From: Saccharomyces paradoxus
Lineage: Eukaryota; Ascomycota; Saccharomycetes; Saccharomycetales; Saccharomycetaceae
Reading direction: 5' to 3'
Length of the DNA stretch: 64,000 bases
NCBI RefSeq assembly: GCF_002079055.1
Contig: NC_047501.1
Span: 930,001-994,000 of the forward strand
Shown here in pieces: positions 28,305 through 40,197 of the stretch (the first letter of the stretch is position 1; every line of letters starts with the position of its first letter). Position numbers and translations under genes: made by a program. Below the pieces are notes generated by a model. That model was not told the DNA's origin and did no database searches. It was given only the letters and a program-made list of their open reading frames with translations.

Positions 28305-28457
28305 ATCCAAAAAAAAATTATGGCAAACAGTAAGCACGCAGTTTGCGTATATCACCTATAACATTTGCACGGCTATTACAAAAAATTAAAAAAAAATAAC
28401 TGACACAATGGACAATTAAGTAAAATAAGTAAAACAAAATAAGGACTTTAATTTTCA

Positions 28458-29978
28458 CTAGAATTCTTCACCAACAGTAGAAACCCGTAAGGTATTGGAA
28501 TGACCGATGCCCCCTCTGAACCCCTGGATGGAAACAACTGTATCACCGTTCTCCACCATTCCAAAAGACCTCGCCATTTCAACACCAAACTTCAGGCGTC
28601 TGTGAACATCCTCACCCCAGTCGTCTAGGCGTTTTGGCTCATAGAGAAATGGGAAAACACCTCTATACAAATGTCCAATTCTTGCCGTTCTTGCGTGTCT
28701 TGTCACTAGTATGATAGGACAGCTTGGTCTATATTTTGACAGCAGCCTTGCCGTGTTCCCTGTAGTGGATAATACAACAATGGCCTTACCATCTTGCTCC
28801 AAGATTGCTGCCGTGGCTGCAGCTGCCACAGTTTCTGTAGTCGAAGTAGGTTTGGGAGTGGCGTCTCTAAGATCATCATAAAGAGCCAAATGGGCGATGG
28901 TACTTTCAGCAATCAGAGCAGTTGCCGCCATAATATTAACTGCATCCACTGGATAATCACCCTTTGCCGTCTCTCCAGAAAGCATAACGCAATCAGCACC
29001 GTCCAACACAGCGTTACCCACATCTGAAACTTCAGCCCTTGTCGGCCTCGGGTTGTGGGTCATTGAATCCAGCATTTGAGTTGCACAAATGACAGGTTTG
29101 CCTGCTAAATTACATTTTGCAATAAGTTTTTTTTGAATGGCTAATACTTCAGGTGCCAAGATCTCAATTCCTAAATCGCCTCTTGCTATCATGACACCAT
29201 CGGTGACTTTCAGGATATCGTCGAAATTATCTAGTCCTTGTTGATTTTCTATCTTGGAAATAATCTTAATATCTTGCCCTTCAGAACCGAGGGCTTTTCT
29301 GATAGTCAAGACATCCTCCGGAGTTCTTATGAAAGAGGCAAACACAATGTGAATCCCATTGCGGACCCCGAATTGCAAGTCCTTTATATCCTTTGCGGAC
29401 AAAGGGGGCAAATCGACGTCGGTATTGGGCAAGTTGACACCTTTACGAGATGAGATATAACCCGAGTTTACCGCTTGGACCCTTAAATTAGAATCGTCAA
29501 TGATTTGGAGCACTTTAAAAGAGAGAATCCCATCGTCCACGTATATAAACCTCCCTGGAACAATAACTTTCGTTAAATTGGCGTAGTCTATATACATGAT
29601 TTTATCATTAGAGGTGTTTGCAAAATTTGCGTCAGTGGTAAAAACCATTTGGTGGTCTACAGGGATATACATATCCTGGTCATTCAGTGTGCGACCTGTT
29701 CTGATCTCGGGACCCTTGGTATCCAGGGCAATGGCAAGCGGCCTGCCAGGGAATTGCTGTTCTGATTTCACAGCATTTTCGATCACTGATTGATGAAATT
29801 CGTAGGAGCCATGGGAGAAGTTCAATCGAATGATGTTCAAGCCTGCTTTCCTCAGGGCAGTAATGGACTCGCAGCTATTTGTCTTAGGTCCAATGGTACC
29901 TATTATGGAAGTCCGTCTAAGTTGCTGCGGAGTTCCTATTCTCAAGTTAGCTAGTGTTTGCAATCTTGACTCTGGCAT
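28458..29978 (-). CDS. PYK2: Pyk2, glucose-repressed pyruvate kinase
   Basis: 506 residues from the ATG at 29978, the S. cerevisiae length; two further upstream codons begin with TTG. Pyruvate kinase motifs are clear: Arg-Leu-Asn-Phe-Ser-His-Gly near 50, Asp-Thr-Lys-Gly-Pro-Glu-Ile-Arg near 85, Lys-Ile-Glu-Asn-Gln near 240, and Met-Ile-Ala-Arg-Gly-Asp-Leu-Gly near 265, with the B domain inserted at about 90-190 and the C-terminal regulatory domain from about 370. It converts phosphoenolpyruvate and ADP to pyruvate and ATP. In S. cerevisiae this isozyme is repressed by glucose and is not activated by fructose-1,6-bisphosphate. Cdc19 is the paralogue; synteny with REV1 and PUT4 selects PYK2. 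Confidence 0.97.
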   Translation of the reverse strand: MPESRLQTLANLRIGTPQQLRRTSIIGTIGPKTNSCESITALRKAGLNIIRLNFSHGSYEFHQSVIENAVKSEQQFPGRPLAIALDTKGPEIRTGRTLNDQDMYIPVDHQMVFTTDANFANTSNDKIMYIDYANLTKVIVPGRFIYVDDGILSFKVLQIIDDSNLRVQAVNSGYISSRKGVNLPNTDVDLPPLSAKDIKDLQFGVRNGIHIVFASFIRTPEDVLTIRKALGSEGQDIKIISKIENQQGLDNFDDILKVTDGVMIARGDLGIEILAPEVLAIQKKLIAKCNLAGKPVICATQMLDSMTHNPRPTRAEVSDVGNAVLDGADCVMLSGETAKGDYPVDAVNIMAATALIAESTIAHLALYDDLRDATPKPTSTTETVAAAATAAILEQDGKAIVVLSTTGNTARLLSKYRPSCPIILVTRHARTARIGHLYRGVFPFLYEPKRLDDWGEDVHRRLKFGVEMARSFGMVENGDTVVSIQGFRGGIGHSNTLRVSTVGEEF

Positions 29979-30404
29979 CGACAATGCTTTTGTTGTAATT
30001 TTACAATGAATGTAGAGGAAGAAAGCAGATATGACGGCGTTTTATCACTTTGCGTTAAAATGCTTTATGCATGTTTTCCTCAATTTGTATATACATGTGC
30101 ATATTAATATTATATGAATTTTCTCTAGAAAGTTATGACACTTTACCCCTGTTTTCAGGGTGCGTCGCTAAATACATACGACGAGAAAGGAAGAGAAAAA
30201 AAAAAGAGAAAATAAGAAAAAAAGAGAAAAAGAGAAGAGTGAAAAACTTTTTACTGGCTTTTTACAAAAATTTATGTATGTGAGAATGCATGTGCATTTC
30301 ATTTATACTTTTATATGTGTCTTTACTCCCATCCAACGCGGTGAAGGAGGAAGATTTTTTGAATATTAGTATCGTGAGAGATATCGAAATATGTTCATAA
30401 AGTG
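29979..30404. other. PYK2 promoter / PUT4 3' region
   Basis: 426 bp between two minus-strand genes. A purine-rich block (AAGAGAAAAAAAAAAGAG type) lies at about 30185-30240. No gene seen. Confidence 0.5.
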
Positions 30405-32294
30405 TTACAACAAGGCGTCTAGGAACTTGTCTTTGAAACTAGAGGGGGGCAGTCTCATCTCCTCGATTTCTCTTGATTTTTCCTCAATCGCGACTAAGCC
30501 CGTAGTAACATCGATCTCGGACACGGGAAGCCACCATTGTCTCCAGGTCCGAGTGTACAGCTTGTGGCCCAACCACAAAACCAAAAAAATGGGCAAAGTG
30601 ATGTAGGCAGCAATGAAATCAGATACCCTCCAGTACTTAGGGATGAAAATGGCATAACCGTTAGTGATGGTGATGATGCCTACGATAATTAGAGAGAACC
30701 ACACGGTGTAAGGCTGTCCCCAAGTCTTAAAGGGCATTCTGTCGTACAGGCCATTGTAGAAAATAGCCTTGCGGAATCTGAGGTACGCGATGCAGCCGCA
30801 CATCCAACCCAAAAACCCGGAAATAGTGCTGATATTGGAAAACCAATTGAATACGTCCGCCGTGGATGAAGACACGTTCAAATAAGCCAAACAAGAGCAC
30901 AAGAAAGACACGGCAACGGCGACGTATGGAACACCCCATCTGTTGATTCTGCCCAGACATTTGGGCGCCTGTCCCGTTTGTGCCATGGTCAACAGCGATC
31001 TCGTGCTCGCGAACATGAACGCGTTGGCGGCAGACCACGCGCTGGTCAAGATGCACCCATTAATAATGTGAGGAAGAACCTTAATACCGGCGTTTTGGAT
31101 TCCGATGACAAAGGGTGAAGAGCCTGCTCCTGGTTTGCCCTGCGCCAGCGCATTTACCAACGTTGGGTCATTATAAGGAACGATAACGGAGATGGCCAGC
31201 GTCCCCAGAACGTAGAAAAAGATAAGTCTCCATACAAAGCGGCGCGAAGCTTTGGCAATATTTCTACGTTGGTCCGCGCATTCCGCGGAAGTCATGCAGA
31301 CTAGTTCCGGACCCAGAATAAAGGCGAATGCGCCCTTGATGATCCCAGTGTAGATATCAGTAAAGTTACCCAGTGATCCGCCCGTGAGGTGGTGAGCAAA
31401 AGCACCTGGGTGTTGCCAGTACCTAAACCCGAGACGGTCATGGTTGGGGCCACCTCCCCAAAACAAAATAAAAGACAGAATGATCAGTCCCACAATGCAT
31501 AATATCTTGATAGACGCGAACCAGAACTCGGATTCACCGTACACTTTGACGGCGGAAAAGTTCAGTAGCACTACCACACATAAGAAAATCGTGATCCAAA
31601 CACCCTTGGGAACCGCGGTGGTCCAGTATTCGACCACACCGGAAGCCGCCGTACACTCGGCGGCAACTAAGATCACGTAACAGTAGAAGTAGTTCCACCC
31701 AGTGGCGAAGCCTAACGATGCGTCAACGTATCTAGTGACCAGATTCGCCGTCGACCCGGCACTATCAGAACCGTCACCAGGCAAGAAGCACACCATTTCG
31801 CCCAGCGCGCACATGATTGGATAGATCACAGCTGAGATAATGATGTAGGATATGAACAGCCCTGCGGGGCCGCACGTGTGAAGCGTGGATGAAGTTCCTA
31901 CCAGCAAACCAGTACCGATGGCGCCGCCCAGCGCGATCAGTTGCACATGACGCGACTGCAGACCTTGTTTTAGTTTATGCGGCTCGTTATCGCCATCAAC
32001 GGAAGGCGACTTCTCCAAGTCCATATCCATAATCAGATCCTCACGGATAGTGCCGTTGGACGACGCAGACTTGTTCTTGGATATTTTTTCCATGCGGATG
32101 GCGTCATCTTTTTCGTTGTCGTAGCGATGGTTGTTGCGCGACCCGGACGATGGTGATTCTGTTACCTGGACAACATTGTCGTCCTTCTTGGTATCGCCGC
32201 CGCTACCGCTACCGCTACCGCTAACGTCGTCCGTGCAGGTGACGACTCCCGCGCTGTGTCGATTGTTCTTGTGGAAAGGCAGTATGTTTACCAT
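30405..32294 (-). CDS. PUT4: Put4, high-affinity proline permease
   Basis: 629 residues (627 in S. cerevisiae). A hydrophilic Ser/Gly/Asp-rich N-terminus of about 110 residues precedes 12 predicted transmembrane segments of the amino acid-polyamine-organocation family. The first is in Leu-Ile-Ala-Leu-Gly-Gly-Ala-Ile-Gly-Thr-Gly-Leu, the substrate-binding loop of yeast amino acid permeases. A Gly-Ser-Gly repeat near residues 25-35 is longer than in S288C as I remember it. The protein imports proline, also alanine and glycine, at the plasma membrane; it is repressed by good nitrogen sources and endocytosed through Rsp5. It is divergent from CIN1; a GATAAG site lies 434 bp upstream. Confidence 0.97.
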   Translation of the reverse strand: MVNILPFHKNNRHSAGVVTCTDDVSGSGSGSGGDTKKDDNVVQVTESPSSGSRNNHRYDNEKDDAIRMEKISKNKSASSNGTIREDLIMDMDLEKSPSVDGDNEPHKLKQGLQSRHVQLIALGGAIGTGLLVGTSSTLHTCGPAGLFISYIIISAVIYPIMCALGEMVCFLPGDGSDSAGSTANLVTRYVDASLGFATGWNYFYCYVILVAAECTAASGVVEYWTTAVPKGVWITIFLCVVVLLNFSAVKVYGESEFWFASIKILCIVGLIILSFILFWGGGPNHDRLGFRYWQHPGAFAHHLTGGSLGNFTDIYTGIIKGAFAFILGPELVCMTSAECADQRRNIAKASRRFVWRLIFFYVLGTLAISVIVPYNDPTLVNALAQGKPGAGSSPFVIGIQNAGIKVLPHIINGCILTSAWSAANAFMFASTRSLLTMAQTGQAPKCLGRINRWGVPYVAVAVSFLCSCLAYLNVSSSTADVFNWFSNISTISGFLGWMCGCIAYLRFRKAIFYNGLYDRMPFKTWGQPYTVWFSLIIVGIITITNGYAIFIPKYWRVSDFIAAYITLPIFLVLWLGHKLYTRTWRQWWLPVSEIDVTTGLVAIEEKSREIEEMRLPPSSFKDKFLDALL

Positions 32295-32393
32295 GATTTA
32301 TTCATTGATGGTGATTCTTCGAAGAGGCCAAGAATAAGAGAAAGTGAAAAGGAAGAAAAAAGGGAAAGGAAAAGGAAAAGAACACAACTCCTG

Positions 32394-32438
32394 TATATAT
32401 ATATATAGATATATTTATATATATATATATATATATAA
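32394..32438. repeat. TA dinucleotide microsatellite
   Basis: About 45 bp of nearly pure (TA)n with two interruptions, about 100 bp upstream of the PUT4 ATG. Length is likely to vary among strains. Confidence 0.9.
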
Positions 32439-32727
32439 ATACATTAGTATACGGGTATTCAAATAAATATGTTTGTATATACATATAGATTTATGTGTGT
32501 ATATCAGTACATAGATAGAGATATGCTGTATTTGCATTCATGATTATTCAGATTGGGGCATGTACATAAACAGACATAATTAGTATTTCATCCGTAGGCC
32601 CTAGCCCTGTAAGGTTGTTGTTATCAGCACTGGATGGAGGGGTGAAGCAGATAAAACCCGGTGTAGTTAACGATAGGCAGAGTGCAGGCACGATGATAGC
32701 GAGGGGTTGAAAACGGACCATTCCTCT

Positions 32728-32733
32728 GATAAG
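32728..32733 (+). promoter_or_regulatory. GATAAG site, PUT4 promoter
   Basis: Core GATAAG for Gln3/Gat1 and the Dal80/Gzf3 repressors, 434 bp upstream of PUT4. PUT4 is a known nitrogen-catabolite-repressed gene. Confidence 0.5.
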
Positions 32734-33338
32734 AAATATCGGGTGGGAGTTGAAAAGCGACAAAAGCGACAGGCACACGCGAGCCAGCTAGGCCGCCCAA
32801 ACGTCATAGTTACCAAAATGAAAAAAAAAAAGGCATTCCCTTTGGTGCTGTTTATGGGGTAAAACACGCGGCGAGCGCCGCGTGTTGAAACCAAGGTACC
32901 CGGGCTGCCGGAACAAAGCCGTGCAAACAGCGGCTGTCGTCACGCACCCTTCGTGCCGCCTTGTGCTGTGCCGTGCTGTGCTTTCTTAGATTTAGGACCC
33001 TGGGTTTTGGTAGACATGACGAGCGATTGTGATCAGCTTGTGACTGGAGTTGAACCGCGCGGCACTTGACGTTGCAATATGGACGGACGTCCCTTCATCG
33101 CGCGCGGGTGCGGAAATTGATCTCCGTTGTAAAAGCACAGAAAAAAATTGAAATAACTTAAATAAATGGTCACATAATGTCCGGGTTAGGATACTTTTTG
33201 TAGAGATCAAGAAAGAACGGTAAGATTGCTGGAGAACACTTCTACTAGTAAAAAAAAGGAAAAGATTTTGGTATTTTTGGAAGAGCGCCCCACACGCATC
33301 GGTCACCATATTGCCCTGCTTACTACCCCCCTCCAAAC

Positions 33339-36300
33339 ATGTACAATATCCAGGCTTTGTTGAGCTCGATACAATCTGGGGTTCAGACCATTTCTCCAGA
33401 GACGCACCAACAGACAATTGCCGCGATCAATAAGTTTCAAGACGATCCGGCACTTTTAGACACCATACTACCAAGATGCGTGCCTCTTTTGACGAACTCG
33501 TTCTTTTGTATGTCAAAACGTGACCAAAAACTCGTTGCGGAGCTCTTCTACAATCTTGACAAGATCTCCCACTCAAAAGTCCTTAAATCATTAGATACAA
33601 GTATTTTTAGATTAAACGACATTTTAGAATATTTACAAGATCAAGCTTCGCCTTCTTCTTTCAGCGATGTCTTGTGCGTCTATCTAAATTTTTCTTGGCT
33701 TAGCGTCATTTTGCTTTCACCTTACACATTCAAAGACAAATTCAGCAAAACGCTTCGAGTATCATCGAGGTTCGAGAACTATCCGATTTGCATACCTCCG
33801 ATTAACAAGATTAAAGCCGTTTTATATTTCAAAAACTTCACACATGCGTTTGACCAGCTACCGGAACCGGAACAGTCAAATGTACCATTTCTCAACCAGT
33901 TTTTAAAACTGTTTATTCAGTCATCACAAACTGCAAACACCTACTTCTCGCATGAGAATCTAAGGCACTTACAACAAGTTGCGCTGTCCAGTGACGCAAT
34001 AAAGCTCCTACCCAAATTATTCCAGATTTCGTACAATCGTGGGTCTCACGACATCCTAAATGCTATAATAGAATTTTTCCAAGACCATCTCAATTCAAAT
34101 TCCACGGATACCCGATTCAAATTGGCGCACTCCTTCGCTAAGATTATCAAGTTCCTCCACCAGACGGATCCACCATCTTCTATCGAACTCATCGAATATA
34201 CCATCGAAAATACAGTTTCTCTATTACAGGCCTCTTGCGATTCCATTGATAGTAACGAGTTGCACACCTCTCTCCTCATCATTGCCGAGGTGGCGCTGGC
34301 TAAAATTCTCCCTATAGATTTGGTCAACCTCGTATTGACTCAGATCATCCCTAAAACTTGTCATTTCCAGCAATCCCACTTTCAAATCATCAAGGGCCAT
34401 CATATCAGGGATTCGACAAGTTTCATTATCTGGTCAATAATAAGGTCAAACAATGGCAATAGTTTGTCGTCACGGGTCCTACAGTCGCTATTGTCTCACT
34501 TACTAATAAATGCCTTTTTCGATTCTGAATTAATAATCAGATACTCGAGTTTTGCTGCTCTCCAAGAATTACTGGGTAGATCCAACAAATCTCTTGCGCT
34601 AAATCAAACGGATATCGCATCCATATTGCAGGCAAACTGGAAGGATTTACCGAGATCGTTCGAGGAAAATTCGGGTCTAATTCACAGACTGTTCAACCCC
34701 GAAAACACCTTGAAAACTACTGTTTGCGTGTGGAACATATTCATTGATTGGTCGTCCAATTGGAATTTACTGGAAAATTTACATTTGACTACAATGAAAC
34801 TCAATATAGATTACAATTTAGTGCCACTAATCAAGGCAAAACTATACTCAACCGATTTATTGCAAGTAATATTAAACAAGTCTGGCCATTCAATCACACA
34901 AAACTGTCAAATTTTGTACTTGCACTTGAAACTGTTCGAAAATGACGTAAATTGCCCCAAAACAAGCGAGATTTGTACCGACATTTATCAAAATAAGATA
35001 AATTTCCAACTAACTGGTCAAGGGAAAAGACAATTTAACGATAATTCGCCCGAATTATTTCAAATTTTTGTCATTTTGAAATACTGGCAATTGATAGGAC
35101 GAAATGATTTCAATCAAGAATTGTTTTGGAAATTAGTAAGTATTATATCTCCACAGAAGAAATTAAACTTGTACAACGAATTCATCCCTCTAGTACAGCG
35201 AATAATATCTCAATGCGTCAATTTAAACTATTCAAGGATCGCTCAACTAATTAAATCGGGCAACGAATTAGCTTGCCGCTCAATATGTCATCTGCCCGAT
35301 CAAGAAAGGATGTGCTCTCTTTTCTTTTCCCAGTTCCCCTTATTAACACCTCAGTCCAAATCGGTTCTGATAGATGAAGTTGACCATCATTGGGAGGATA
35401 GAATAAGTTTGCTCCCGTCGACTTCGTACCAAAAATTTCTCAGTATCATTATTAACTGCCTCGATGATTATACAACAACACAACAAGGTGACGTAGGACG
35501 TCTAGTAAGAATACAGGCTTTAAAAGCTATACAGGCACATCCTGGCTTGTTATCTGGGGATGGTGACACCATCAGGCCAAAATTAACGAGATTGCTGGCG
35601 GAACCTGTACCAGAGATCAGAAGACTAAGTTTCCAATTACTTACTTCAGTCGCACCGCAAGTCACTGAGCTATCTGACTCTTCAATACTTAATTACCATC
35701 ACAAAAAAGGTCTAAGCAAAGAATTCTGGAAAGGATATGTAGTAAGCGCTGGAGCAATACATTTTACCGACTCCCAGCTCACTTCATCAATTGATTCTTT
35801 TATCGTGTACTTTAGATCTTTATCTCCTTCGCAACAGTTGGAATTATGCCATGATTTAATCAGGATAATTCCGAGTGCTAGACAAATCGGTGAATTAAGA
35901 AAATGTGATTGCAATAAAGATCCATTAACGGGCGGTATGAGGTTTGATACCATCAAATTCACTATTAATTGCGTAAAATTTTGGACTAGAATCATGGAAT
36001 CTGGTTTAGTTGTTTTGCACCATGATTTTGATTTTCAAGGTGTTTTCGCCAAATTCTATAACCTACATTTATTAGAGAATGTGACATTGAGAGTAAACGT
36101 CGTCAAATTCCTTCCATTCTTGGCAATTTCCTGTTACTACACAATGAGAGAAACTACTGACCGAAATAATCTATCCAACCTGGTCAATTCAATTTTGAAA
36201 AGGCTGCTGGTTATTGTGAAACGTGAATACACAGCAACGAAATCAAAGTTTATGATAAATCAAAATATTGCTTTGCAAAGTATGTTCCAGATATTTTTGG

Positions 36301-36392
36301 AGTTAAGTGCCACCAGACAACTCCAAACGCTACAAGCGGCCTGCCAGAATCATGAGTTGGCGGATATATTAGAGTCTGATATCACTATATAG
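33339..36392 (+). CDS. CIN1: Cin1, tubulin-folding cofactor D
   Basis: 1017 residues (1014 in S. cerevisiae). An all-helical, HEAT-repeat-like protein throughout, with repeated amphipathic Leu-rich helices and no enzymatic motif. It is the yeast cofactor D homologue and acts with Cin2 and Cin4/Arl2 in beta-tubulin folding and microtubule stability in the cytoplasm. The first 20 residues look diverged. The ATG at 33339 is the first in frame. It ends 27 bp from the end of MNE1, so the two convergent transcripts must overlap. Confidence 0.96.
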   Translation: MYNIQALLSSIQSGVQTISPETHQQTIAAINKFQDDPALLDTILPRCVPLLTNSFFCMSKRDQKLVAELFYNLDKISHSKVLKSLDTSIFRLNDILEYLQDQASPSSFSDVLCVYLNFSWLSVILLSPYTFKDKFSKTLRVSSRFENYPICIPPINKIKAVLYFKNFTHAFDQLPEPEQSNVPFLNQFLKLFIQSSQTANTYFSHENLRHLQQVALSSDAIKLLPKLFQISYNRGSHDILNAIIEFFQDHLNSNSTDTRFKLAHSFAKIIKFLHQTDPPSSIELIEYTIENTVSLLQASCDSIDSNELHTSLLIIAEVALAKILPIDLVNLVLTQIIPKTCHFQQSHFQIIKGHHIRDSTSFIIWSIIRSNNGNSLSSRVLQSLLSHLLINAFFDSELIIRYSSFAALQELLGRSNKSLALNQTDIASILQANWKDLPRSFEENSGLIHRLFNPENTLKTTVCVWNIFIDWSSNWNLLENLHLTTMKLNIDYNLVPLIKAKLYSTDLLQVILNKSGHSITQNCQILYLHLKLFENDVNCPKTSEICTDIYQNKINFQLTGQGKRQFNDNSPELFQIFVILKYWQLIGRNDFNQELFWKLVSIISPQKKLNLYNEFIPLVQRIISQCVNLNYSRIAQLIKSGNELACRSICHLPDQERMCSLFFSQFPLLTPQSKSVLIDEVDHHWEDRISLLPSTSYQKFLSIIINCLDDYTTTQQGDVGRLVRIQALKAIQAHPGLLSGDGDTIRPKLTRLLAEPVPEIRRLSFQLLTSVAPQVTELSDSSILNYHHKKGLSKEFWKGYVVSAGAIHFTDSQLTSSIDSFIVYFRSLSPSQQLELCHDLIRIIPSARQIGELRKCDCNKDPLTGGMRFDTIKFTINCVKFWTRIMESGLVVLHHDFDFQGVFAKFYNLHLLENVTLRVNVVKFLPFLAISCYYTMRETTDRNNLSNLVNSILKRLLVIVKREYTATKSKFMINQNIALQSMFQIFLELSATRQLQTLQAACQNHELADILESDITI

Positions 36393-36419
36393 AATGTAAA
36401 CAATACATTTTACATATCA

Positions 36420-38411
36420 TTATTTTTGTTGCATTTGTTCGGACTCTACGCAAAAAAATAAATTTTCTACTCTCTTTGCATAAGATACATCTGCCGCAAA
36501 GTTATATTCCGCATCGTTTGCGGTAAATAAAGCTTCCTTTCGCATCTCTTTATCTCTTTTCGCTTTACATTTCTGAAAAATCTCTGGATCCATATGAAAT
36601 AGAGTTTTCCGCTCCCCAAAAATTTTGCGCAGTTTGGGTATATTGATTGGTTGAATGGTCTGATTTTTCGAGTTAAATGGTTTACCCTCAACATACCATT
36701 CGCTGACGTCATCTGTTATCTGCAAAACTCTATCGGTATTTTCCTGTATATCAATTTCTAGGCTGGATAGCCATTCAGAGATTGCATCTCCAATCTGTAT
36801 TGGCAACCTCCAAGAAAATTTATTGCTGAATTTATCAAAAAGAAAAAATTTGTGGCTGTGTGTGATCAACAAATTATAAAAAACAAAATAGAAAAAATCA
36901 GAATCAGAGTAGTTTTTACAGACTCTTAACATCGAGAGAAAATCGTTAACATTAAGTTGATAATCAATTTTAATTAACTGGTTAAACAATGTTAGTAGAG
37001 TAAGTTTGGTAGAAATTTCTTGAGAGGCGCCATGGAAGAAACAATGGAAAATGGAATTTTCTTTGTTTCCAACTATATTCTCTGTGAGTAATAATGGCTG
37101 CCATAACTTTCTTTCATATACCATGTGCTCGACCAATGAAAGCATAAAATCGAAATTCTTGCGCACAGATAAGTGACACAGTAAAGTATTAATGAAAAAA
37201 GCTCTTAAGGGAAGTGGCTTGGTCTCAGCCTGCAGTTGGTCATCAATCTCCTTAATGTACTGTTTCCAAACTCCCAAGTTCAATGGCAAATCACTTAATT
37301 TGAATGACAGAGATTGAAGAAATGAATCATGCTTGAAAGGTTCGAAATTCTCTTTGGATAGAATATGCATGCTCTGCTTCAAACTCACCTCGGATGGTAA
37401 ATTTTCCAATCCGTATTGTCCAATACCAATGGTAATAAGGGACAATCTACTCATGGTTTCAATAACTTTGAGGCAAGAATGGTTCTGGCATAACTGCACC
37501 AAGTTCGAAGAATCATGCTGTTCAAAATGGAAGTTCCACTTGGACAAACTTTTCAAAGTCTGACAAACTTCATTCTCCATACCTTGTGCTATCATTACTT
37601 CTAGACTTTTAATCAAACCTGGACGAAATAACTCCAAGAGTTGAATAGCTCTTTCGCGCTCCTTCGAGATTCTCAAGACAGAATCAGATACGCATGAGGG
37701 TAAAATATCCACTACACTCGTCCATTGGCATGTCTCCACATAGAATGCTAGCTGGCATAAATTGGCTAACAATTGACCTTCCGAATTTTCCGCGAATAGC
37801 CGCTGTATTATCCCTAAGTAATAGCTCGACTGGGATTTGATGACTAAAAGGGCACAATTTCTCAAAAATTTCGTGTTTGCCCGAAATCTGTCTTTCCCAG
37901 TAAAAGATTTGGCTTTAATTGAATAATAACGATCCAATAATTGCAACGAAAATTTAGCCAGTGCAAGTTTGTCATTTACGGGCCGAAGCGATACTTTATA
38001 GAGCATATTAGAGAGCTCATGATAAAACTCCAAAGGCAGCCGACCAGATGGGAATGCACCAATCTGTCGGCCGCTTTTATTTAACCATCTTATATGACCT
38101 GTCCCAACGCGATTCAACAACGCAAAATACAAAGCAGGATTATAAGTTGTACGAAGCTTCTGTAAAGTAGTCATTACTACATTTAGTCGTAAATTCACAT
38201 TCTGGAGTTTATCTTCGTTCAGTTTATCTTTCCTTGTTAGCGCATCCTTCAACCATTTATCAGTAATTGAGTTAGTTCTTTTGTTATTTGGCAAACGTTT
38301 ATGCGATGATGGCTTTCGCTCTAGCTGTGGCAGTATTTCAGGAGTTGTTAAAGATTCCTTAATCAGCTTACCGATGTGGGTAGACGAACATCTTTTAAAA
38401 ACTAATTTCAT
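36420..38411 (-). CDS. MNE1: Mne1, mitochondrial COX1 intron-splicing factor
   Basis: 663 residues, equal to S. cerevisiae Mne1. The basic N-terminus rich in Lys, Arg and Ser without acidic residues in the first 14 positions is compatible with a mitochondrial presequence. The rest is helical with no clear domain. Mne1 is a matrix protein needed for splicing of the group I intron aI5-beta of COX1. The start at 38411 gives the family length. Tandem with MEK1 (164 bp) and convergent with CIN1 (27 bp). Confidence 0.94.
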   Translation of the reverse strand: MKLVFKRCSSTHIGKLIKESLTTPEILPQLERKPSSHKRLPNNKRTNSITDKWLKDALTRKDKLNEDKLQNVNLRLNVVMTTLQKLRTTYNPALYFALLNRVGTGHIRWLNKSGRQIGAFPSGRLPLEFYHELSNMLYKVSLRPVNDKLALAKFSLQLLDRYYSIKAKSFTGKDRFRANTKFLRNCALLVIKSQSSYYLGIIQRLFAENSEGQLLANLCQLAFYVETCQWTSVVDILPSCVSDSVLRISKERERAIQLLELFRPGLIKSLEVMIAQGMENEVCQTLKSLSKWNFHFEQHDSSNLVQLCQNHSCLKVIETMSRLSLITIGIGQYGLENLPSEVSLKQSMHILSKENFEPFKHDSFLQSLSFKLSDLPLNLGVWKQYIKEIDDQLQAETKPLPLRAFFINTLLCHLSVRKNFDFMLSLVEHMVYERKLWQPLLLTENIVGNKENSIFHCFFHGASQEISTKLTLLTLFNQLIKIDYQLNVNDFLSMLRVCKNYSDSDFFYFVFYNLLITHSHKFFLFDKFSNKFSWRLPIQIGDAISEWLSSLEIDIQENTDRVLQITDDVSEWYVEGKPFNSKNQTIQPINIPKLRKIFGERKTLFHMDPEIFQKCKAKRDKEMRKEALFTANDAEYNFAADVSYAKRVENLFFCVESEQMQQK

Positions 38412-38575
38412 GTTCTTTCCTGGTACGCTAATATCATTTTTTTCTTGCTCTTTTTAGTAGAAAAGAGCTAGTATTACTTAACATCATACAATCGATTTAC
38501 GTTGTTTTACACAAATACCATTTTCATTTTGGACTACGCGCAGCTTTTTTTAAAAAAAAAAATTTGAATAAATGA

Positions 38576-40069
38576 TTACTCCAAAACTTTCTTCTTTTTC
38601 GGTATTGCCTGGGAAATGATAACACTTTTAGGTAACTTCCTTTTCCACTCCGAGTTTATACTTTCTAATTTAGGACCCTCGTTATTGCACAATATTTTTT
38701 TGTAATATAACCTCTCTAATTGACTTAAGTGTTTTGCGATCCAAACATGTTTGAGACCTTGTTTACTATTTAATCGTTTAGCTACATCAGTTTGTAAAAG
38801 GTCTTTGACAAAGCTCTTAGCATTATCTGAAACAATATCCCACTGCTTTAGCTTGAAATTCAGTTTTCCAACTTTTGCATTTTGAATAATACTTCTCTCA
38901 GAACCATCGCCGTAAAACGGCGAGATTCCTGTTAACATAATGTGCGTAATGACGCCCAAAGACCAAAGGTCGCACTTGCTATCATAACCCCGTTGCTCTA
39001 AGGTGGCTGCTCTTGAGAAACTTTGATAAGCTTTTCTGTTTGCTCTAAATCCGACTTCTGGAGCGCAGTATTCTGGAGTACCTACCACTGTATGCATTCT
39101 TTCTTTGTTAGAATTTAAATCTTTAGCTATACCAAAGTCCGCCAAGACAATTCTGGTGCACGGCTCCGGCGTGCATAGCAAAATATTATCTAGTTTCAAG
39201 TCACGGTGAACAATATCCTGATCATGCAGGTAGTTTAACGCTTGCAAGATCTGAAAGACGATCAATAACGATTCCGTTTCTGACATAGAAGTTAAACAGT
39301 CGCCTTTAGCCAAGTAAGAGAACAGATCACCACCGGGGATTAAATCCTGGAATATGTAAAGGTGATTGTTCCTGTCGCAGAAAGTATGGTAGACTTTGAT
39401 GATATTTGGGTGATCTAGTCTTAAGAGAATTCTAGCTTCTTTATCGAATTTATTCGGCTTCAGTTTAATAATCTTTACGGCGTAATTTTCAGGGTGATAG
39501 CAAACATCATCTTTACGTTCCTTTGAGTTATGCGTGATCAGAACATGTCCAAAAGTTCCATTACCCACTATTCTATTTGTTATTTCCCATTGATCTATTT
39601 CCCTCAGAAAACCCATTTGATCTAAAAGTTTTGGATCCAGAGAAGACTGTAAATCATCATTAATCATGAAAACCAGCCGTGTTTTTTTAATGTCATTTTC
39701 TTCACTTCCCTGTGATAATTCAATAACATCGGAATGCTTTAATAGATAGGTTTTATCTCTTTTCAAAAGTAAACCATTCAAATATGTTCCATTAAGAGAA
39801 CAATCTTTAACGTAGAACATTGGAATACTATCCTCATCAAAAAAGACACACCAGAACACGCAATGGACAGAGGACACAGACGGGTTTGTTAAAACGAGTT
39901 GACATTCCTTGTCATTCCTCCCAACTTTCACGAGCTCGTGCTTTACTATAGGTATTATCTGTTCTGTATTATAGCCGCCCACGTTTACTTCCAAGTGAGC
40001 AGGAGCTATACCTGCTGCAGCCTGTATATCATCTTCGGTTGCAAGGTTACTGCTAATTAACGGTCTCAT
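38576..40069 (-). CDS. MEK1: Mek1, meiosis-specific FHA-domain kinase
   Basis: 497 residues, as in S. cerevisiae. The FHA domain covers about 45-135, with phosphopeptide-binding Arg51 and the Ser-Leu-Asn-Gly-Thr motif near 91-95. The Ser/Thr kinase domain covers about 162-445: Gly loop Gly-Asn-Gly-Thr-Phe-Gly (169-174), Lys199, His-Arg-Asp (288-290), Asp-Phe-Gly (311-313), activation-loop Thr327 and Thr331, and Ala-Pro-Glu (336-338). Mek1 is activated on Hop1 by Mec1/Tel1 and enforces interhomologue bias in meiotic recombination. A perfect URS1 site lies about 130 bp upstream, as expected for an early meiotic gene. Divergent from TFB6. Confidence 0.98.
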   Translation of the reverse strand: MRPLISSNLATEDDIQAAAGIAPAHLEVNVGGYNTEQIIPIVKHELVKVGRNDKECQLVLTNPSVSSVHCVFWCVFFDEDSIPMFYVKDCSLNGTYLNGLLLKRDKTYLLKHSDVIELSQGSEENDIKKTRLVFMINDDLQSSLDPKLLDQMGFLREIDQWEITNRIVGNGTFGHVLITHNSKERKDDVCYHPENYAVKIIKLKPNKFDKEARILLRLDHPNIIKVYHTFCDRNNHLYIFQDLIPGGDLFSYLAKGDCLTSMSETESLLIVFQILQALNYLHDQDIVHRDLKLDNILLCTPEPCTRIVLADFGIAKDLNSNKERMHTVVGTPEYCAPEVGFRANRKAYQSFSRAATLEQRGYDSKCDLWSLGVITHIMLTGISPFYGDGSERSIIQNAKVGKLNFKLKQWDIVSDNAKSFVKDLLQTDVAKRLNSKQGLKHVWIAKHLSQLERLYYKKILCNNEGPKLESINSEWKRKLPKSVIISQAIPKKKKVLE

Positions 40070-40197
40070 TACTCTATCCTTGTTTCTGTTGTATTTTTAG
40101 TCCTTTAATGAAATTAGAGACGTACAGAAACACTCCAAAAGAAAGGCAAGCAAGGAATTGGTCAATCCTCCCCCTTTTATACCTAAAAGAAGAGAAA

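Larger units (their letters stand above)
32295..33338. promoter_or_regulatory. Divergent PUT4-CIN1 promoter region
   Basis: 1.04 kb divergent region containing a TA microsatellite (32394-32438), GATA-type sites (GATAAG 32728-32733, GATAAA near 32650) that suit nitrogen catabolite control of PUT4, a purine run upstream of PUT4, and a GC-rich stretch (32860-32960). No gene seen. Confidence 0.6.

Noticed and set aside
39968-39980. TAGCCGCC within the MEK1 coding sequence
   Set aside because: Only a partial URS1 core, inside the coding region; the full sites upstream explain regulation.
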